Shown in pieces: positions 8,806 through 19,217 of a stretch of 41,943 bases of DNA. The stretch's first letter is position 1. Every line of letters begins with the position of its first letter. The DNA comes from Lachnospiraceae bacterium (GTDB lineage: Bacteria; Bacillota; Clostridia; Lachnospirales; Lachnospiraceae): the NCBI GenBank assembly GCA_024695665.1, contig JAILHT010000098.1, positions 1 to 41,943 on the forward strand, in the 5' to 3' direction. A model generated the notes under the pieces. The model was given only the letters and a program-made list of their open reading frames with translations. It had not been told where the DNA came from and searched no databases. A program made the position numbers and the translations under genes.

Positions 8806-11800
8806 ATGGAAAACTGGATGAATGAACGAGATGCCTGTGGTATAGGGGCAGTTATAAATATAGACGGTAAGCCGACAAACAGTGTGGTTTCCGATGCGCT
8901 AAGTATTGTTGAAAAGCTTGAGCACAGAGCCGGAAAAGACGCCTCGGGAAAGGTCGGAGACGGTGTGGGGATCCTTGTACAGATCTCACATGCATTTTTC
9001 AAGAGCGAGGCAGCAAAAGCCGGGATCACATTGAAGGAAGCCGGAGATTACGGTATCGGTATGTTCTTTTTGCCACAGGACTCCATGAAGCGCATGTTTG
9101 CAAAACGTATGCTTGAGGTTATAGCTGAGAAAGAAAACCTGCGATTCCTCGGATGGAGAGATGTCGATATTCACCCGGAAATATTAGGGGAGAGGGCTGT
9201 GGAATGCATGCCTTTCATCTGCCAGTGTTTCATAGAAAGACCTTCAGATTGCGATAGGGGGCTGCCTTTTGAGAGGCGCCTCTACGCACTCAGAAGAGAG
9301 TATGAGAAATCTTCTGATGACACGTACATCTGCTCTTTCTCATCCAGAACCATTGTTTATAAGGGAATGTTTTTGGTAGGGCAGCTCAGAAACTTCTATG
9401 AAGATTTGCTCTCACCGAAATACAAAAGCGCCATTGCCATGGTGCACAGCAGATTCTCCACAAATACTACACCGTCATGGCAGAGAGCTCATCCATACAG
9501 AATGATCGCTCACAACGGTGAGATAAATACTATAAGAGGTAACAGCGACAGGATGCTTGCCAGAGAAGAAACAATGTCTTCCGAGATATTCGGGGACGAT
9601 CTCGGAAAAGTTTATCCTGTAATCGCGTCTTCGGGATCGGATTCGGCGATGTTAGACAATACTCTCGAATTCTTATATATGAACGGAATGGACCTTCCGC
9701 TCGCCATGATGCTCACTATACCTGAGCCATGGAAACATAATGATTTCATGAAAAAAGACAGGAAGGACTTCTATCATTATTATGCGACAATGATGGAGCC
9801 GTGGGACGGACCTGCGGCAGTTCTTTTTACGGACGGAGAAATATTCGGAGCCACGCTCGATCGTAACGGACTCAGACCGTCCAGATACTATGTCACAAAG
9901 GACGGAAGACTCATTTTGGCCTCAGAGGTCGGAGTGCTTGATATCCCTGAGGAGTCTATAGAAAAAAAATCAAGACTCTCACCTGGACACATGCTCCTTG
10001 TGGATACAAAAGAAGGTCGCATCATTTCGGACGAGGAGTGCAAGGAGAGATATTCAAAGACAAAACCTTACGGTGAGTGGCTTGACAGATATCTTCTTCA
10101 TCTTTCTGACCTCAAAGTTCCGAACAAAAAACTTGAAAGCAATACCCAGGAGATGAGAGACAAGCTCTACAAGGTATTCGGATATACATATGAGGATGTC
10201 AAGGAGCAGATAATGCCTATGGCTACAAACGGGGTGGAACCGACTGTTTCCATGGGTGCGGATGTTCCTCTTGCCATGCTCTCAAAACACAATCAGTCCC
10301 TGTTTTGCTATTTCAAACAGCTCTTTGCGCAGGTAACTAACCCGCCTATAGATTCACTCAGAGAGAAAGTTGTCACCGATACGACAGTATATATCGGTTC
10401 CGACGGAAATCTTCTGACACAAAAGAGTGACAACTGCAGGGTGCTTGAGGTGAACAATCCTATTCTCACAGGTGTTGATCTTATGAAGATTGAAGCGCTT
10501 GACAGAGTGGGATTCAAAGTCAAAAAGATTTCTATTTTATATTACAAGAACACATCGGTTGAGAGAGCTTTGGAACAGCTTGATCTCTCGGTGGACAGAG
10601 CTGTTGCCGAGGGTGTGAATATCATTATTCTCTCAGACAGAGGAGTGGATGAGAACCATATGCCTATTCCGTCGCTTCTTGCGGTTTCATCGGTGGAGCA
10701 GCATCTTGTAAGAACCAAAAAACGTACGGCAGTATCTCTTATCCTTGAGAGCGGAGAACCTAGGGATGTACATCAGGTAGCAACCCTTCTTGGATTCGGT
10801 GCGAGAGCAATTCATCCTTATCTTGCGCAGGAGTGTGTGGCAGAGCTTATCGACATCGGAATACTTGACAAGGACTATCACACTGCAATCGACGATTACA
10901 ATAAGGCACTCCTTGGCGGTGTTGTAAAGATAGCCGCAAAGATGGGAATATCGACGCTTCAGTCGTACCAGTCGGCGAGAATATTTGAGGCGATAGGACT
11001 CTCCGAAGAACTCGTGGACAAATATTTTACCGGAACCATCTCTAGAGTCGGAGGTATCGGCATAGAGGAGATAGGTGAGGACGTTGAGGTGCGTCATAAC
11101 AAGGCGTTTGATCCTCTTGGTCTTCATGTTGATTCAACGCTTGATTCAAACGGCTTCCACTCGCTTCGAAGCGGTGACGATAAGGAGGAGCATATGTATT
11201 CTCCGAAGACAATTATCACTCTTCAGCGTGCGGTTAGAGAGGGAGATTATAACCTATTCAAGGAATATTCAAAACTTATAGACGGCGAGGAGAATGATCC
11301 TAATGCCACATCAATAACCTTGAGATCGCTGTTAAAATTTGTCCCTGCAAAAAATCCTATTCCTATTGATGAGGTCGAGAGTGAGGAGGAGATAGTAAAG
11401 CGATTCCAGACCGGTGCCATGTCATATGGTTCTCTTTCAAAGGAGGCCCATGAGACACTTGCAATAGCAATGAATCGACTTGGCGGAAAGTCAAACACCG
11501 GTGAGGGCGGTGAGGATACCGAGCGTTTTGACACCGAGAAAAACAGTGCGATAAAACAGGTCGCATCCGGAAGATTCGGAGTCACGAGCGGATATCTTCA
11601 GAGCGCAAAAGAGATACAGATAAAGATGGCGCAGGGCGCAAAACCGGGTGAGGGAGGTCATTTGCCGGGCGCAAAGGTATATCCTTGGATAGCAAAGACC
11701 AGATATTCCACACCGGGAGTTACACTCATATCACCTCCGCCACATCATGACATATATTCTATAGAAGATTTGGCACAGCTTATATATGATCTTAAAAATG

Positions 11801-13254
11801 CAAATGACAAAGCGAGAATCTCGGTAAAACTAGTATCAGAGGCGGGAGTGGGAACCATTGCTTCCGGTGTGGCAAAAGCCGGAGCGGGTGCAATCCTTAT
11901 CTCAGGTTACGACGGGGGAACAGGAGCGGCTCCGTTCTCATCGGTACATCATGCGGGACTTCCTTGGGAACTCGGTGTATGTGAGGCTCACCAGGCGCTC
12001 ATTGACAGTGGCTTGAGAAGTAAGGTCGTACTCGAGACAGACGGAAAACTCATGACGGGAAGAGATGTGGCAATAGCTGCACTTCTCGGAGCCGAGGAGT
12101 TCGGTTTTGCGACAGCGCCGCTCGTATGTATGGGATGCATGATGATGAGAGCCTGCTCAAAGGATACATGTCCTGTAGGTATCGCAACCCAGAACAAGGA
12201 GCTTCGCAAAAACTTTGCCGGAAAGCCTGAGCACGTTATGAACTTTATGCTCTATATTGCAAGAGAACTCAGAGAGATCATGAGTATGTTGGGCTTTAGA
12301 AAAGTCGATGAGATGGTCGGAAGAACAGACTGCCTTACTGTTAAGGACATGCCTGATGAGAATTTCAGAGCGAAGGCAAAGCTTGACAAGATTTTAGACC
12401 AAAGATATGTGAACGCAAAGGGAAACAGATTTGCAAAGGAAGATATATTTGATTTCAAACTTGAAAGCACTATAGATTACAAAAAACTCATACCTGAATA
12501 TGAGAAGATGAAGGATTCTCTCACAGAGAACAGCAAGAGAAACAAAAAGTCCGACTTTAAGATCACGGCCGAGGTATCGAGTGTCGACAGAAGTTTCGGT
12601 ACACTTTTGGGAAGCAGAGTCACAAAAGATTTCAAGAACACTCTGGCAGAGGATTCCATAACGATAGAGGCTACCGGAGGCGGTGGACAGTCATTTGGCG
12701 CATTCCTTCCTAAGGGTGTGACGATCAGACTCTACGGGGACGCAAACGACGGATTTGGAAAAGGTCTCTCAGGCGGAAAGGTTGTAGTGAGACCAAGCGA
12801 CAAGGCATGTTACGACGCGCATGAGAATATCATTATAGGAAACGTCGCACTCTACGGAGCCACAGAGGGAAAGGCTTACATCTGCGGAATTGCCGGAGAG
12901 AGATTCTGCGTCAGAAATTCCGGAGCAACCGCCGTATCTGAAGGATGCGGAGACCACGGGCTTGAGTATATGACAGGTGGAAGAGCCGTGATACTCGGTA
13001 TGACAGGAAAGAATTTTGCGGCCGGAATGAGCGGTGGAATTGCTTATGTTCTGGACAGAGAGCATACCTTATATCTCAGAATGAACAAGGATATGACCTC
13101 CATCTGCGAGATGACCGAGAAGAGCGATATAGATGAACTAAAAGGAATTCTCGTGGAGTATGTGAAGGAGACCGGCTCAAAATACGGCAAGGAAATACTT
13201 GAAAATTTTGAGACTTATATACCTGATTTCAAAAAGATAGTACCAAACGGATAA
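8806..13254 (+). CDS. gltB: Glutamate synthase large subunit
   Basis: A 1482-residue GltB of full length. Residues 1-10 look like the usual propeptide, which is cut off to expose Cys11 (ACGIG) as the amidotransferase nucleophile. The class II amidotransferase domain is followed by the central domain, the FMN-binding barrel (PGEGGHLPGAK, then ISGYDGGTGAAP) and the GxGxG repeat domain at the C terminus. The 3Fe-4S cluster cysteines are C1111, C1117 and C1122 (CX5CX4C, ending CPVGIATQ). With GltD it converts glutamine and 2-oxoglutarate to two glutamates. It lies 30 bases after glnN and 16 before gltD, in one operon. No key residue is missing. Confidence 0.97.
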   Translation: MENWMNERDACGIGAVINIDGKPTNSVVSDALSIVEKLEHRAGKDASGKVGDGVGILVQISHAFFKSEAAKAGITLKEAGDYGIGMFFLPQDSMKRMFAKRMLEVIAEKENLRFLGWRDVDIHPEILGERAVECMPFICQCFIERPSDCDRGLPFERRLYALRREYEKSSDDTYICSFSSRTIVYKGMFLVGQLRNFYEDLLSPKYKSAIAMVHSRFSTNTTPSWQRAHPYRMIAHNGEINTIRGNSDRMLAREETMSSEIFGDDLGKVYPVIASSGSDSAMLDNTLEFLYMNGMDLPLAMMLTIPEPWKHNDFMKKDRKDFYHYYATMMEPWDGPAAVLFTDGEIFGATLDRNGLRPSRYYVTKDGRLILASEVGVLDIPEESIEKKSRLSPGHMLLVDTKEGRIISDEECKERYSKTKPYGEWLDRYLLHLSDLKVPNKKLESNTQEMRDKLYKVFGYTYEDVKEQIMPMATNGVEPTVSMGADVPLAMLSKHNQSLFCYFKQLFAQVTNPPIDSLREKVVTDTTVYIGSDGNLLTQKSDNCRVLEVNNPILTGVDLMKIEALDRVGFKVKKISILYYKNTSVERALEQLDLSVDRAVAEGVNIIILSDRGVDENHMPIPSLLAVSSVEQHLVRTKKRTAVSLILESGEPRDVHQVATLLGFGARAIHPYLAQECVAELIDIGILDKDYHTAIDDYNKALLGGVVKIAAKMGISTLQSYQSARIFEAIGLSEELVDKYFTGTISRVGGIGIEEIGEDVEVRHNKAFDPLGLHVDSTLDSNGFHSLRSGDDKEEHMYSPKTIITLQRAVREGDYNLFKEYSKLIDGEENDPNATSITLRSLLKFVPAKNPIPIDEVESEEEIVKRFQTGAMSYGSLSKEAHETLAIAMNRLGGKSNTGEGGEDTERFDTEKNSAIKQVASGRFGVTSGYLQSAKEIQIKMAQGAKPGEGGHLPGAKVYPWIAKTRYSTPGVTLISPPPHHDIYSIEDLAQLIYDLKNANDKARISVKLVSEAGVGTIASGVAKAGAGAILISGYDGGTGAAPFSSVHHAGLPWELGVCEAHQALIDSGLRSKVVLETDGKLMTGRDVAIAALLGAEEFGFATAPLVCMGCMMMRACSKDTCPVGIATQNKELRKNFAGKPEHVMNFMLYIARELREIMSMLGFRKVDEMVGRTDCLTVKDMPDENFRAKAKLDKILDQRYVNAKGNRFAKEDIFDFKLESTIDYKKLIPEYEKMKDSLTENSKRNKKSDFKITAEVSSVDRSFGTLLGSRVTKDFKNTLAEDSITIEATGGGGQSFGAFLPKGVTIRLYGDANDGFGKGLSGGKVVVRPSDKACYDAHENIIIGNVALYGATEGKAYICGIAGERFCVRNSGATAVSEGCGDHGLEYMTGGRAVILGMTGKNFAAGMSGGIAYVLDREHTLYLRMNKDMTSICEMTEKSDIDELKGILVEYVKETGSKYGKEILENFETYIPDFKKIVPNG

Positions 13255-13270
13255 AGGACGGAGTAAGAAA

Positions 13271-14740
13271 ATGACAAAAGCAAGAGTTGAAAACAGAGAT
13301 ATTCCTCCGAAGGAGAGAATAAAAACTTTTGAGGAGTTTCATGTGGCTTTGGATACTCCGGCGAGAAGAGAACAGGCAAAGAGATGTATGAACTGCGGAG
13401 TTCCGTTCTGTCAGTCGGCCATGACTTTAAATGGGATGGTCACAGGATGCCCTCTTCACAACCTTATCCCGGAGTGGAATGATGAGCTTGGAAAAGGACA
13501 TGACAATCACGCCTTTGACAGATTGAGAAAAACCAGCAATTTCCCGGAGTTTACAGGAAGAGTTTGCCCTGCACTCTGTGAGAAGGCATGTATGAACGGC
13601 TTGAACGGTGATCCGACAACGGTGCATGACAATGAGCTTTTTCTTGTTGAGAGTGCTTTTGCATCGGGTTACATAAAACCGGTTATCCCTTCTGTGAGAA
13701 GCGACAAGAGAGTTGCTGTTGTTGGAAGTGGACCTGCAGGACTTGCTGTTGCAGATGAACTCAATCACAGAGGACACAATGTCGAGGTATTTGAGAGGGA
13801 GGACGAAGTCGGAGGACTTCTGATGTACGGAATTCCGAATATGAAACTCGACAAGAGTGTTGTAAAGAGAAGAAAAGCCTTAATGGAAGCAGAGGGAGTT
13901 GTATTTCATACAGGGGTGGACATCGGAAAAGACAAGAAGTCCAAAGAACTGTTGGACGGATTTGACGCTGTTGTACTCTGCTGCGGATCTAAAAAGCCGA
14001 GAAGCCTGGGAATTGACGGATGTGAAAAGATGGGCGGTGTATATTATGCGGTTGACTTTTTGACATCGACCACAAAAGCTTTAATGAGAGCAAAAGGAAA
14101 GTCAGCAGACGCCATCAAAAAACAGGGTGGGTATATAGATGCCAAAGACAAAAACGTATGTATAGTCGGAGGCGGAGATACGGGAAATGACTGTATCGGT
14201 ACGGTTCTTCGCCACGGAGCAAAAAGTGTTACAGCTATAGAGATGATGCCAAAACCTCCTGTGAACAGAGCACCGTCAAATCCGTGGCCGGAGTGGCCAA
14301 AGGTTTTAAAGACCGACTACGGCCATGAGGAAGCGGCCTATGTCTTTGGGGAGGACCCTAGAGTATATGAGACTACCGTAAAGAGCGTGACAGCGGACAA
14401 AAAGGGAAATATCAAACAGATAGAGACCGTAAAGGTTGCATTTAAGGACGGAAAACTTACACAGATAGAGGGAACCGAGAAGACGATAAAATGTGATATG
14501 CTCCTCATTGCCGCAGGGTTTGTCGGAAGTGAGAAATACATCCTGGATGAGTTTTCGTTGACACCTTCAAACAGAGGAACCGTGATCACAACAGAGAGCG
14601 GATACAGAGTGGATGATACCAAGATATTTTCCGCCGGAGATATGCACAGAGGACAGTCTCTTGTGGTGTGGGCTGTATATGAAGGAAGGGCCTGCGCAAG
14701 GGAGGTTGACGAGTATCTAATGGGATATTCCAATATGTAA
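13271..14740 (+). CDS. gltD: Glutamate synthase small subunit
   Basis: A 489-residue beta subunit that feeds electrons from NAD(P)H to GltB. The N-terminal iron-sulfur domain has cysteines C39, C42 and C47 (CMNCGVPFC), then GCPLHNLIPEWN and CPALCEKAC, for two 4Fe-4S clusters. The FAD-binding motif VVGSGPAGLAVADEL lies near residue 150, and the pyridine-nucleotide motif IVGGGDTGNDC near 297. The C-terminal FSAGDMHRGQSLVVWA motif completes the FAD site. The start at 13271 has a GGACGGAG ribosome site and lies 16 bases after gltB. This is the last gene of the ammonium-assimilation operon, since a strong terminator follows 34 bases later. Confidence 0.97.
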   Translation: MTKARVENRDIPPKERIKTFEEFHVALDTPARREQAKRCMNCGVPFCQSAMTLNGMVTGCPLHNLIPEWNDELGKGHDNHAFDRLRKTSNFPEFTGRVCPALCEKACMNGLNGDPTTVHDNELFLVESAFASGYIKPVIPSVRSDKRVAVVGSGPAGLAVADELNHRGHNVEVFEREDEVGGLLMYGIPNMKLDKSVVKRRKALMEAEGVVFHTGVDIGKDKKSKELLDGFDAVVLCCGSKKPRSLGIDGCEKMGGVYYAVDFLTSTTKALMRAKGKSADAIKKQGGYIDAKDKNVCIVGGGDTGNDCIGTVLRHGAKSVTAIEMMPKPPVNRAPSNPWPEWPKVLKTDYGHEEAAYVFGEDPRVYETTVKSVTADKKGNIKQIETVKVAFKDGKLTQIEGTEKTIKCDMLLIAAGFVGSEKYILDEFSLTPSNRGTVITTESGYRVDDTKIFSAGDMHRGQSLVVWAVYEGRACAREVDEYLMGYSNM

Positions 14741-14774
14741 ATATCTAAAAATAAAACATATAAAATTGCAGAAA

Positions 14775-14807
14775 AACTGTTTGCGAAAAATCGTGAACAG
14801 TTTTTTT
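14775..14807 (+). terminator. Rho-independent terminator after gltD
   Basis: Bases 14775-14785 pair with 14792-14802 along 11 positions (two G-T pairs) around a six-base loop; the T run extends to 14807. It ends the nitrogen operon just before the enolase promoter. Confidence 0.88.
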
Positions 14808-14816
14808 GTTATAATC

Positions 14817-14868
14817 TTGACAAACGAGTTAGATAGGTCTAACCTATAATAAGTTAGAAGAGGCTAAC
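14817..14868 (+). promoter_or_regulatory. Enolase promoter with two GTTAG-N6-CTAAC palindromic operators
   Basis: A perfect -35 box TTGACA (14817-14822) is followed after 17 bases by TAACCT (14840-14845) as -10. Palindrome one, 14828-14843, fills the spacer and overlaps the -10 box. Palindrome two, 14853-14868, lies at the predicted transcript start. Both read GTTAG-N6-CTAAC and lie 25 bases apart centre to centre. This is the layout expected of a repressor site. TATAAT at 14845-14850 is a better -10 by sequence, but its distance from TTGACA is 22 bases. The same palindrome, at the same place in the promoter, recurs at 21022-21037. Confidence 0.7.
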
Positions 14869-14892
14869 TATTTTATTGGATATCTATTTTAG

Positions 14893-16200
<1,308 letters not shown>

Positions 16201-16232
16201 AACATATTTCCTTTAGAATACCTTATAAAAAG

Positions 16233-16262
16233 ACTGCCTGCTCATTTTGAGCGGGCAGTTTT
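16233..16262 (+). terminator. Rho-independent terminator after enolase
   Basis: Twelve pairs (16233-16244 with 16248-16259, one G-T pair) around a three-base loop, with a short T run to 16262. It lies 32 bases after the enolase stop codon. Confidence 0.82.
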
Positions 16263-16305
16263 GATTGATGAACTATAAACAAATGCATCATTGGAGGGCA
16301 AAAAA

Positions 16306-16800
16306 ATGATACTTACAATAGAACTTTCTGTTATTATGATGGCAGGACTGTTTTTGATGCTTTTGGCGGGAGTCGCCTTTATTCAGGACAAAAGATATTT
16401 CACCTCTGCTCCTAAGGACGTGCAGGAAGCAATCTTGCCGAGAGGGGAGAGATTTCCGGGCGCATATGCGATCGGATGGATTCTTATGGCACTGTCACTT
16501 TTTCTTATTGTTGGAGCTTTGATCTTCGGAGGATGGCAGGGAATAAGAGAAGATTTCGGATTTCTTGGGTTTTATGAAAGATTTCTTTTAATGATCATTC
16601 TGGTAAAGATTTTCGATATCCTGTTTTTTGACTGGTTTTTGCTTTGCCATTCAAATTTTTATCCTCATTTTTATCCTGAGACAAAAGGAATTGTGGGCCC
16701 GCATCAGTTCGGTTTCAACAAAAAATCGCATGTGATGCAGATAGCGGCAGGCTTTGTCGTAGCGGCTGTCCTGTCGGGTATTTGCATTGTTTTAAAATAA
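16306..16800 (+). CDS. Small four-helix membrane protein of unknown function
   Basis: A 164-residue protein with about four membrane segments (near residues 5-25, 52-75, 90-112 and 144-162). A hydrophilic stretch between the first two contains APKDVQEAI. Between the third and fourth segments is an aromatic, His-rich stretch (CHSNFYPHFYPETKG). I chose the ATG at 16306 because GGAGGG sits eight bases before it; a TTG at 16291 would place that site inside the gene. I do not recognise the family. It ends 14 bases before rarA and the two may be co-transcribed, but nothing links their functions. Confidence 0.8.
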   Translation: MILTIELSVIMMAGLFLMLLAGVAFIQDKRYFTSAPKDVQEAILPRGERFPGAYAIGWILMALSLFLIVGALIFGGWQGIREDFGFLGFYERFLLMIILVKIFDILFFDWFLLCHSNFYPHFYPETKGIVGPHQFGFNKKSHVMQIAAGFVVAAVLSGICIVLK

Positions 16801-16814
16801 AAGGGGATGTCTGT

Positions 16815-18161
16815 ATGGATTTGTTTGATTACATGGCAGAGAGTAAAAAGGAAAAGGATGCTCCGCTTGCGGCCAGAATGAGGCCGCAGACTTTGGATGA
16901 GGTCGTGGGGCAGGAGGAAATCATAGGTGAGGACAAGCTCCTCTATCGAGCCATAAAAGCCGACAGATTGAGCTCTATTGTTCTCTACGGACCTCCGGGT
17001 GTCGGAAAGACAACTCTCGCAAAGGTAATCGCAAATACCACCTCCGCAGATTTTCATCAGGTGAATGCAACCATAGCCGGAAAGAAGGATATGGAAGCAG
17101 TTGTAAACACAGCGAAGAACAACCTGGGAGGATACGGAAGAAAGACAATACTTTTTATAGATGAGATACACAGGTTCAACAAGGCACAACAGGATTATTT
17201 GCTCCCGTATGTCGAGGACGGAACCATAATACTCATTGGAGCCACGACGGAAAATCCATATTTTGAGGTGAACGGGGCTCTTTTATCGCGCTCAAGAATA
17301 TTTGAACTTAAGCCGTTGAGTAAGGACAATATTCTGACACTCATAAAGCGCTCATTTGAGTCTGACAGGGGGGTAAAAGGATATGACGCATCCATAACTG
17401 ACGATGCGGCGGATTTTCTTGCGGACATAGCGGACGGAGATGCCAGGGCGGCTTTAAATGCCATCGAGCTTGCTGTGCTAACAACGGACAGAAGTGAGGA
17501 TGGAATAATCCATATTGATTTGAAGGTGGCCGAGGAGTGTATTCAAAAGAAAGCCATAAGATATGACAAGACCGGGGACAATCATTATGACACAATAGCC
17601 GCATTTATCGAGTCCATGTGCGGCTCGGACCCGGATGCTGCGATATATTATCTTGCAAGAATGCTTTCTGCGGGCGAGGATGTAAAATATATAGCCAGAC
17701 GTATGCTTGTTGCTGCCTCGGAGGAGGTTGGAAACGCCGATCCTATGGCTATATGTGTGGCAGCCTCCGCAGCCATTGCAGTGGAGAGAGTCGGTATGCC
17801 GGAGAGTAGAATAATCCTTGCTCAAGCGGCATCATATATAGCATCGGCACCGAAATCGAATTCCGCCTACCTGGGTATAGAAAAAGCTTTAAGAACGGTA
17901 AAAGAGACCGGAAATCTTCCTATACCGCCATACCTGCAGGATTCATCATACAAGGGAGCGGCGAGTCTGGGAAGAGGAGTAGGCTACAAGTATGCCCACG
18001 ACTATCCGAATCACTGGGTTTTGCAGCAGTATCTCCCGGACGGTGTAGCTTTAGAACGTTTTTATGAGCCGAATGATATCGGACATGAGAAGGATATCAA
18101 GGAGTATTTTAAAAATATCGGGAAAGATCCTGAAAGATACGGAGAAAACAAAATAATCTAA
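16815..18161 (+). CDS. rarA: Replication-associated recombination protein A (RarA/MgsA AAA ATPase)
   Basis: A 448-residue AAA+ ATPase of the RarA/MgsA/WRNIP1 family, which acts at stalled replication forks. Walker A is GPPGVGKT at residues 59-66, Walker B is LFIDEIHR near 117, and the sensor motif GATTENPYFEVN comes near 144. The lid and the C-terminal tetramerisation domain (PKSNSAYLGIEKAL, YPNHWVLQQYLPD) are complete. The ATG at 16815 is preceded by AAGGGG and matches the usual N terminus; in-frame codons back to 16782 lack a ribosome site and overlap the upstream gene. It begins 14 bases after the membrane protein gene. Confidence 0.95.
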   Translation: MDLFDYMAESKKEKDAPLAARMRPQTLDEVVGQEEIIGEDKLLYRAIKADRLSSIVLYGPPGVGKTTLAKVIANTTSADFHQVNATIAGKKDMEAVVNTAKNNLGGYGRKTILFIDEIHRFNKAQQDYLLPYVEDGTIILIGATTENPYFEVNGALLSRSRIFELKPLSKDNILTLIKRSFESDRGVKGYDASITDDAADFLADIADGDARAALNAIELAVLTTDRSEDGIIHIDLKVAEECIQKKAIRYDKTGDNHYDTIAAFIESMCGSDPDAAIYYLARMLSAGEDVKYIARRMLVAASEEVGNADPMAICVAASAAIAVERVGMPESRIILAQAASYIASAPKSNSAYLGIEKALRTVKETGNLPIPPYLQDSSYKGAASLGRGVGYKYAHDYPNHWVLQQYLPDGVALERFYEPNDIGHEKDIKEYFKNIGKDPERYGENKII

Positions 18162-18176
18162 TTTTTGTCTCTATAT

Positions 18177-18203
18177 TAACTAAATATATTAACCTGCCGA
18201 TAT
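18177..18203 (+). promoter_or_regulatory. SigD/sigma-28-type promoter
   Basis: GCCGATAT at 18196-18203 is an exact match to the -10 box used by the flagellar sigma factor SigD (FliA). TAAC at 18177-18180, 15 bases upstream, matches three of four bases of the TAAA -35 box. The start codon of the next gene lies 91 bases downstream. I see no sigma-A promoter of similar quality in the 132-base gap. This places the following two genes in a motility regulon, by inference. Confidence 0.6.
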
Positions 18204-18293
18204 TAATAAAAGACAGGTATGTCTGTCAGTATGTCACTTGGAAACGGATTTCAAAGGCAAATATGCTTTATGTTCTACAGGGAGGTAGATATT

Positions 18294-19199
18294 ATGGCAG
18301 GTATTAACGGTATCTCTGCTTATCAGCAGACGAATCAGTCTTGGAAGACAAGATCACAAAAAGCCGGTTCGGACGATGTAAAGACGAACGCACAGTCAAA
18401 GGCACAACAGGGCAATTCCGCCAAAGAAAATTCAGCACTTGCGATAAAGAATAAGCTGTGGTCACCTATTGCTGAGGGCAGCAGTCTCGTTCCAAAAACA
18501 ACTGAATACGGTACGACCATCGGCGATGTCAAACTCTCGGACACAGCCAAGGATTATCTGAATTCCTTGAAGGCCAAATATGGCAACATGGAATTTATTG
18601 TGGTGAGCAAGGATATGAAGGAGCAGGTCAAGCAGAATGCTTCGGCATATGGAAATGCTAACAAGACCGTTGTCTTGATCGACGACGAGAAACTTGAGCG
18701 TATGGCCACGGACGAATCCTTCAGAAAAAAGTATGAGGGTATAATCAGCATGGCACAGTATCAGCTTGAGAATGCAAAGAACGCACTCACAAGCAGCGGT
18801 GCGAATGTTAAAAGCTTTGGAATGTCGGTGGATGACAAAGGCAATCAGAGCTTCTTTGCCACGGTCGAAAAATCTCAGGATCTCCAGAAGGAGAGAATAG
18901 AGAAGAAAGCGGAGGCAAAACGTGAGGAGAAGGCCAAAGCGAAGAAGAAAGCGGCAAAGGAAGCAAACGAGGAACGCATTGAAAATGCGAGAAACAAGAA
19001 GAAAGCCGACAAAGTCGAAAAGGAAGATAAAGCAGATCGGATTGAAACGGAAGATGTTAAAGAGTATGTGACGATAGAAGCAAAATCTTTCGATGAGCTG
19101 ATATCAAAGGTTCAAAAATACACCTATGACAACGTCGCTTCAAATGTGCGTACAGAGGCAGAGCGCATGCTCGGAACACAGGTGGATTATGTAGGATAG
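18294..19199 (+). CDS. Uncharacterised protein with charged helical tail, behind a SigD-type promoter
   Basis: A 301-residue protein without signal peptide or membrane segment. The ATG at 18294 follows GGGAGG; the longer frame from 18219 does not. The N terminus (MAGINGISAYQQ) and following Ser/Gln/Asn-rich stretch look disordered. Residues about 75-200 look folded (VKLSDTAKDYLNSLKAKYG, FIVVSKDMKEQV, VVLIDDEKLERMATD, a histone-like-free mixed fold). Residues about 200-260 are an almost unbroken Lys/Glu/Ala-rich helix. The C terminus (AKSFDELISKVQKY) is amphipathic. I think it belongs to a family annotated as DUF6033 in Lachnospiraceae, but I am not certain. The promoter suggests a role linked to flagella. 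The next gene begins 18 bases later. Confidence 0.82.
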   Translation: MAGINGISAYQQTNQSWKTRSQKAGSDDVKTNAQSKAQQGNSAKENSALAIKNKLWSPIAEGSSLVPKTTEYGTTIGDVKLSDTAKDYLNSLKAKYGNMEFIVVSKDMKEQVKQNASAYGNANKTVVLIDDEKLERMATDESFRKKYEGIISMAQYQLENAKNALTSSGANVKSFGMSVDDKGNQSFFATVEKSQDLQKERIEKKAEAKREEKAKAKKKAAKEANEERIENARNKKKADKVEKEDKADRIETEDVKEYVTIEAKSFDELISKVQKYTYDNVASNVRTEAERMLGTQVDYVG

Positions 19200-19217
19200 A
19201 AAAATGGGGTGAGAAGT

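Noticed and set aside
14845-14850. TATAAT as the enolase -10 box
   Set aside because: It lies 22 bases from TTGACA and no other -35 box fits; TAACCT at 17 bases matches the layout of the second promoter with the same palindrome. It is kept as an alternative only.
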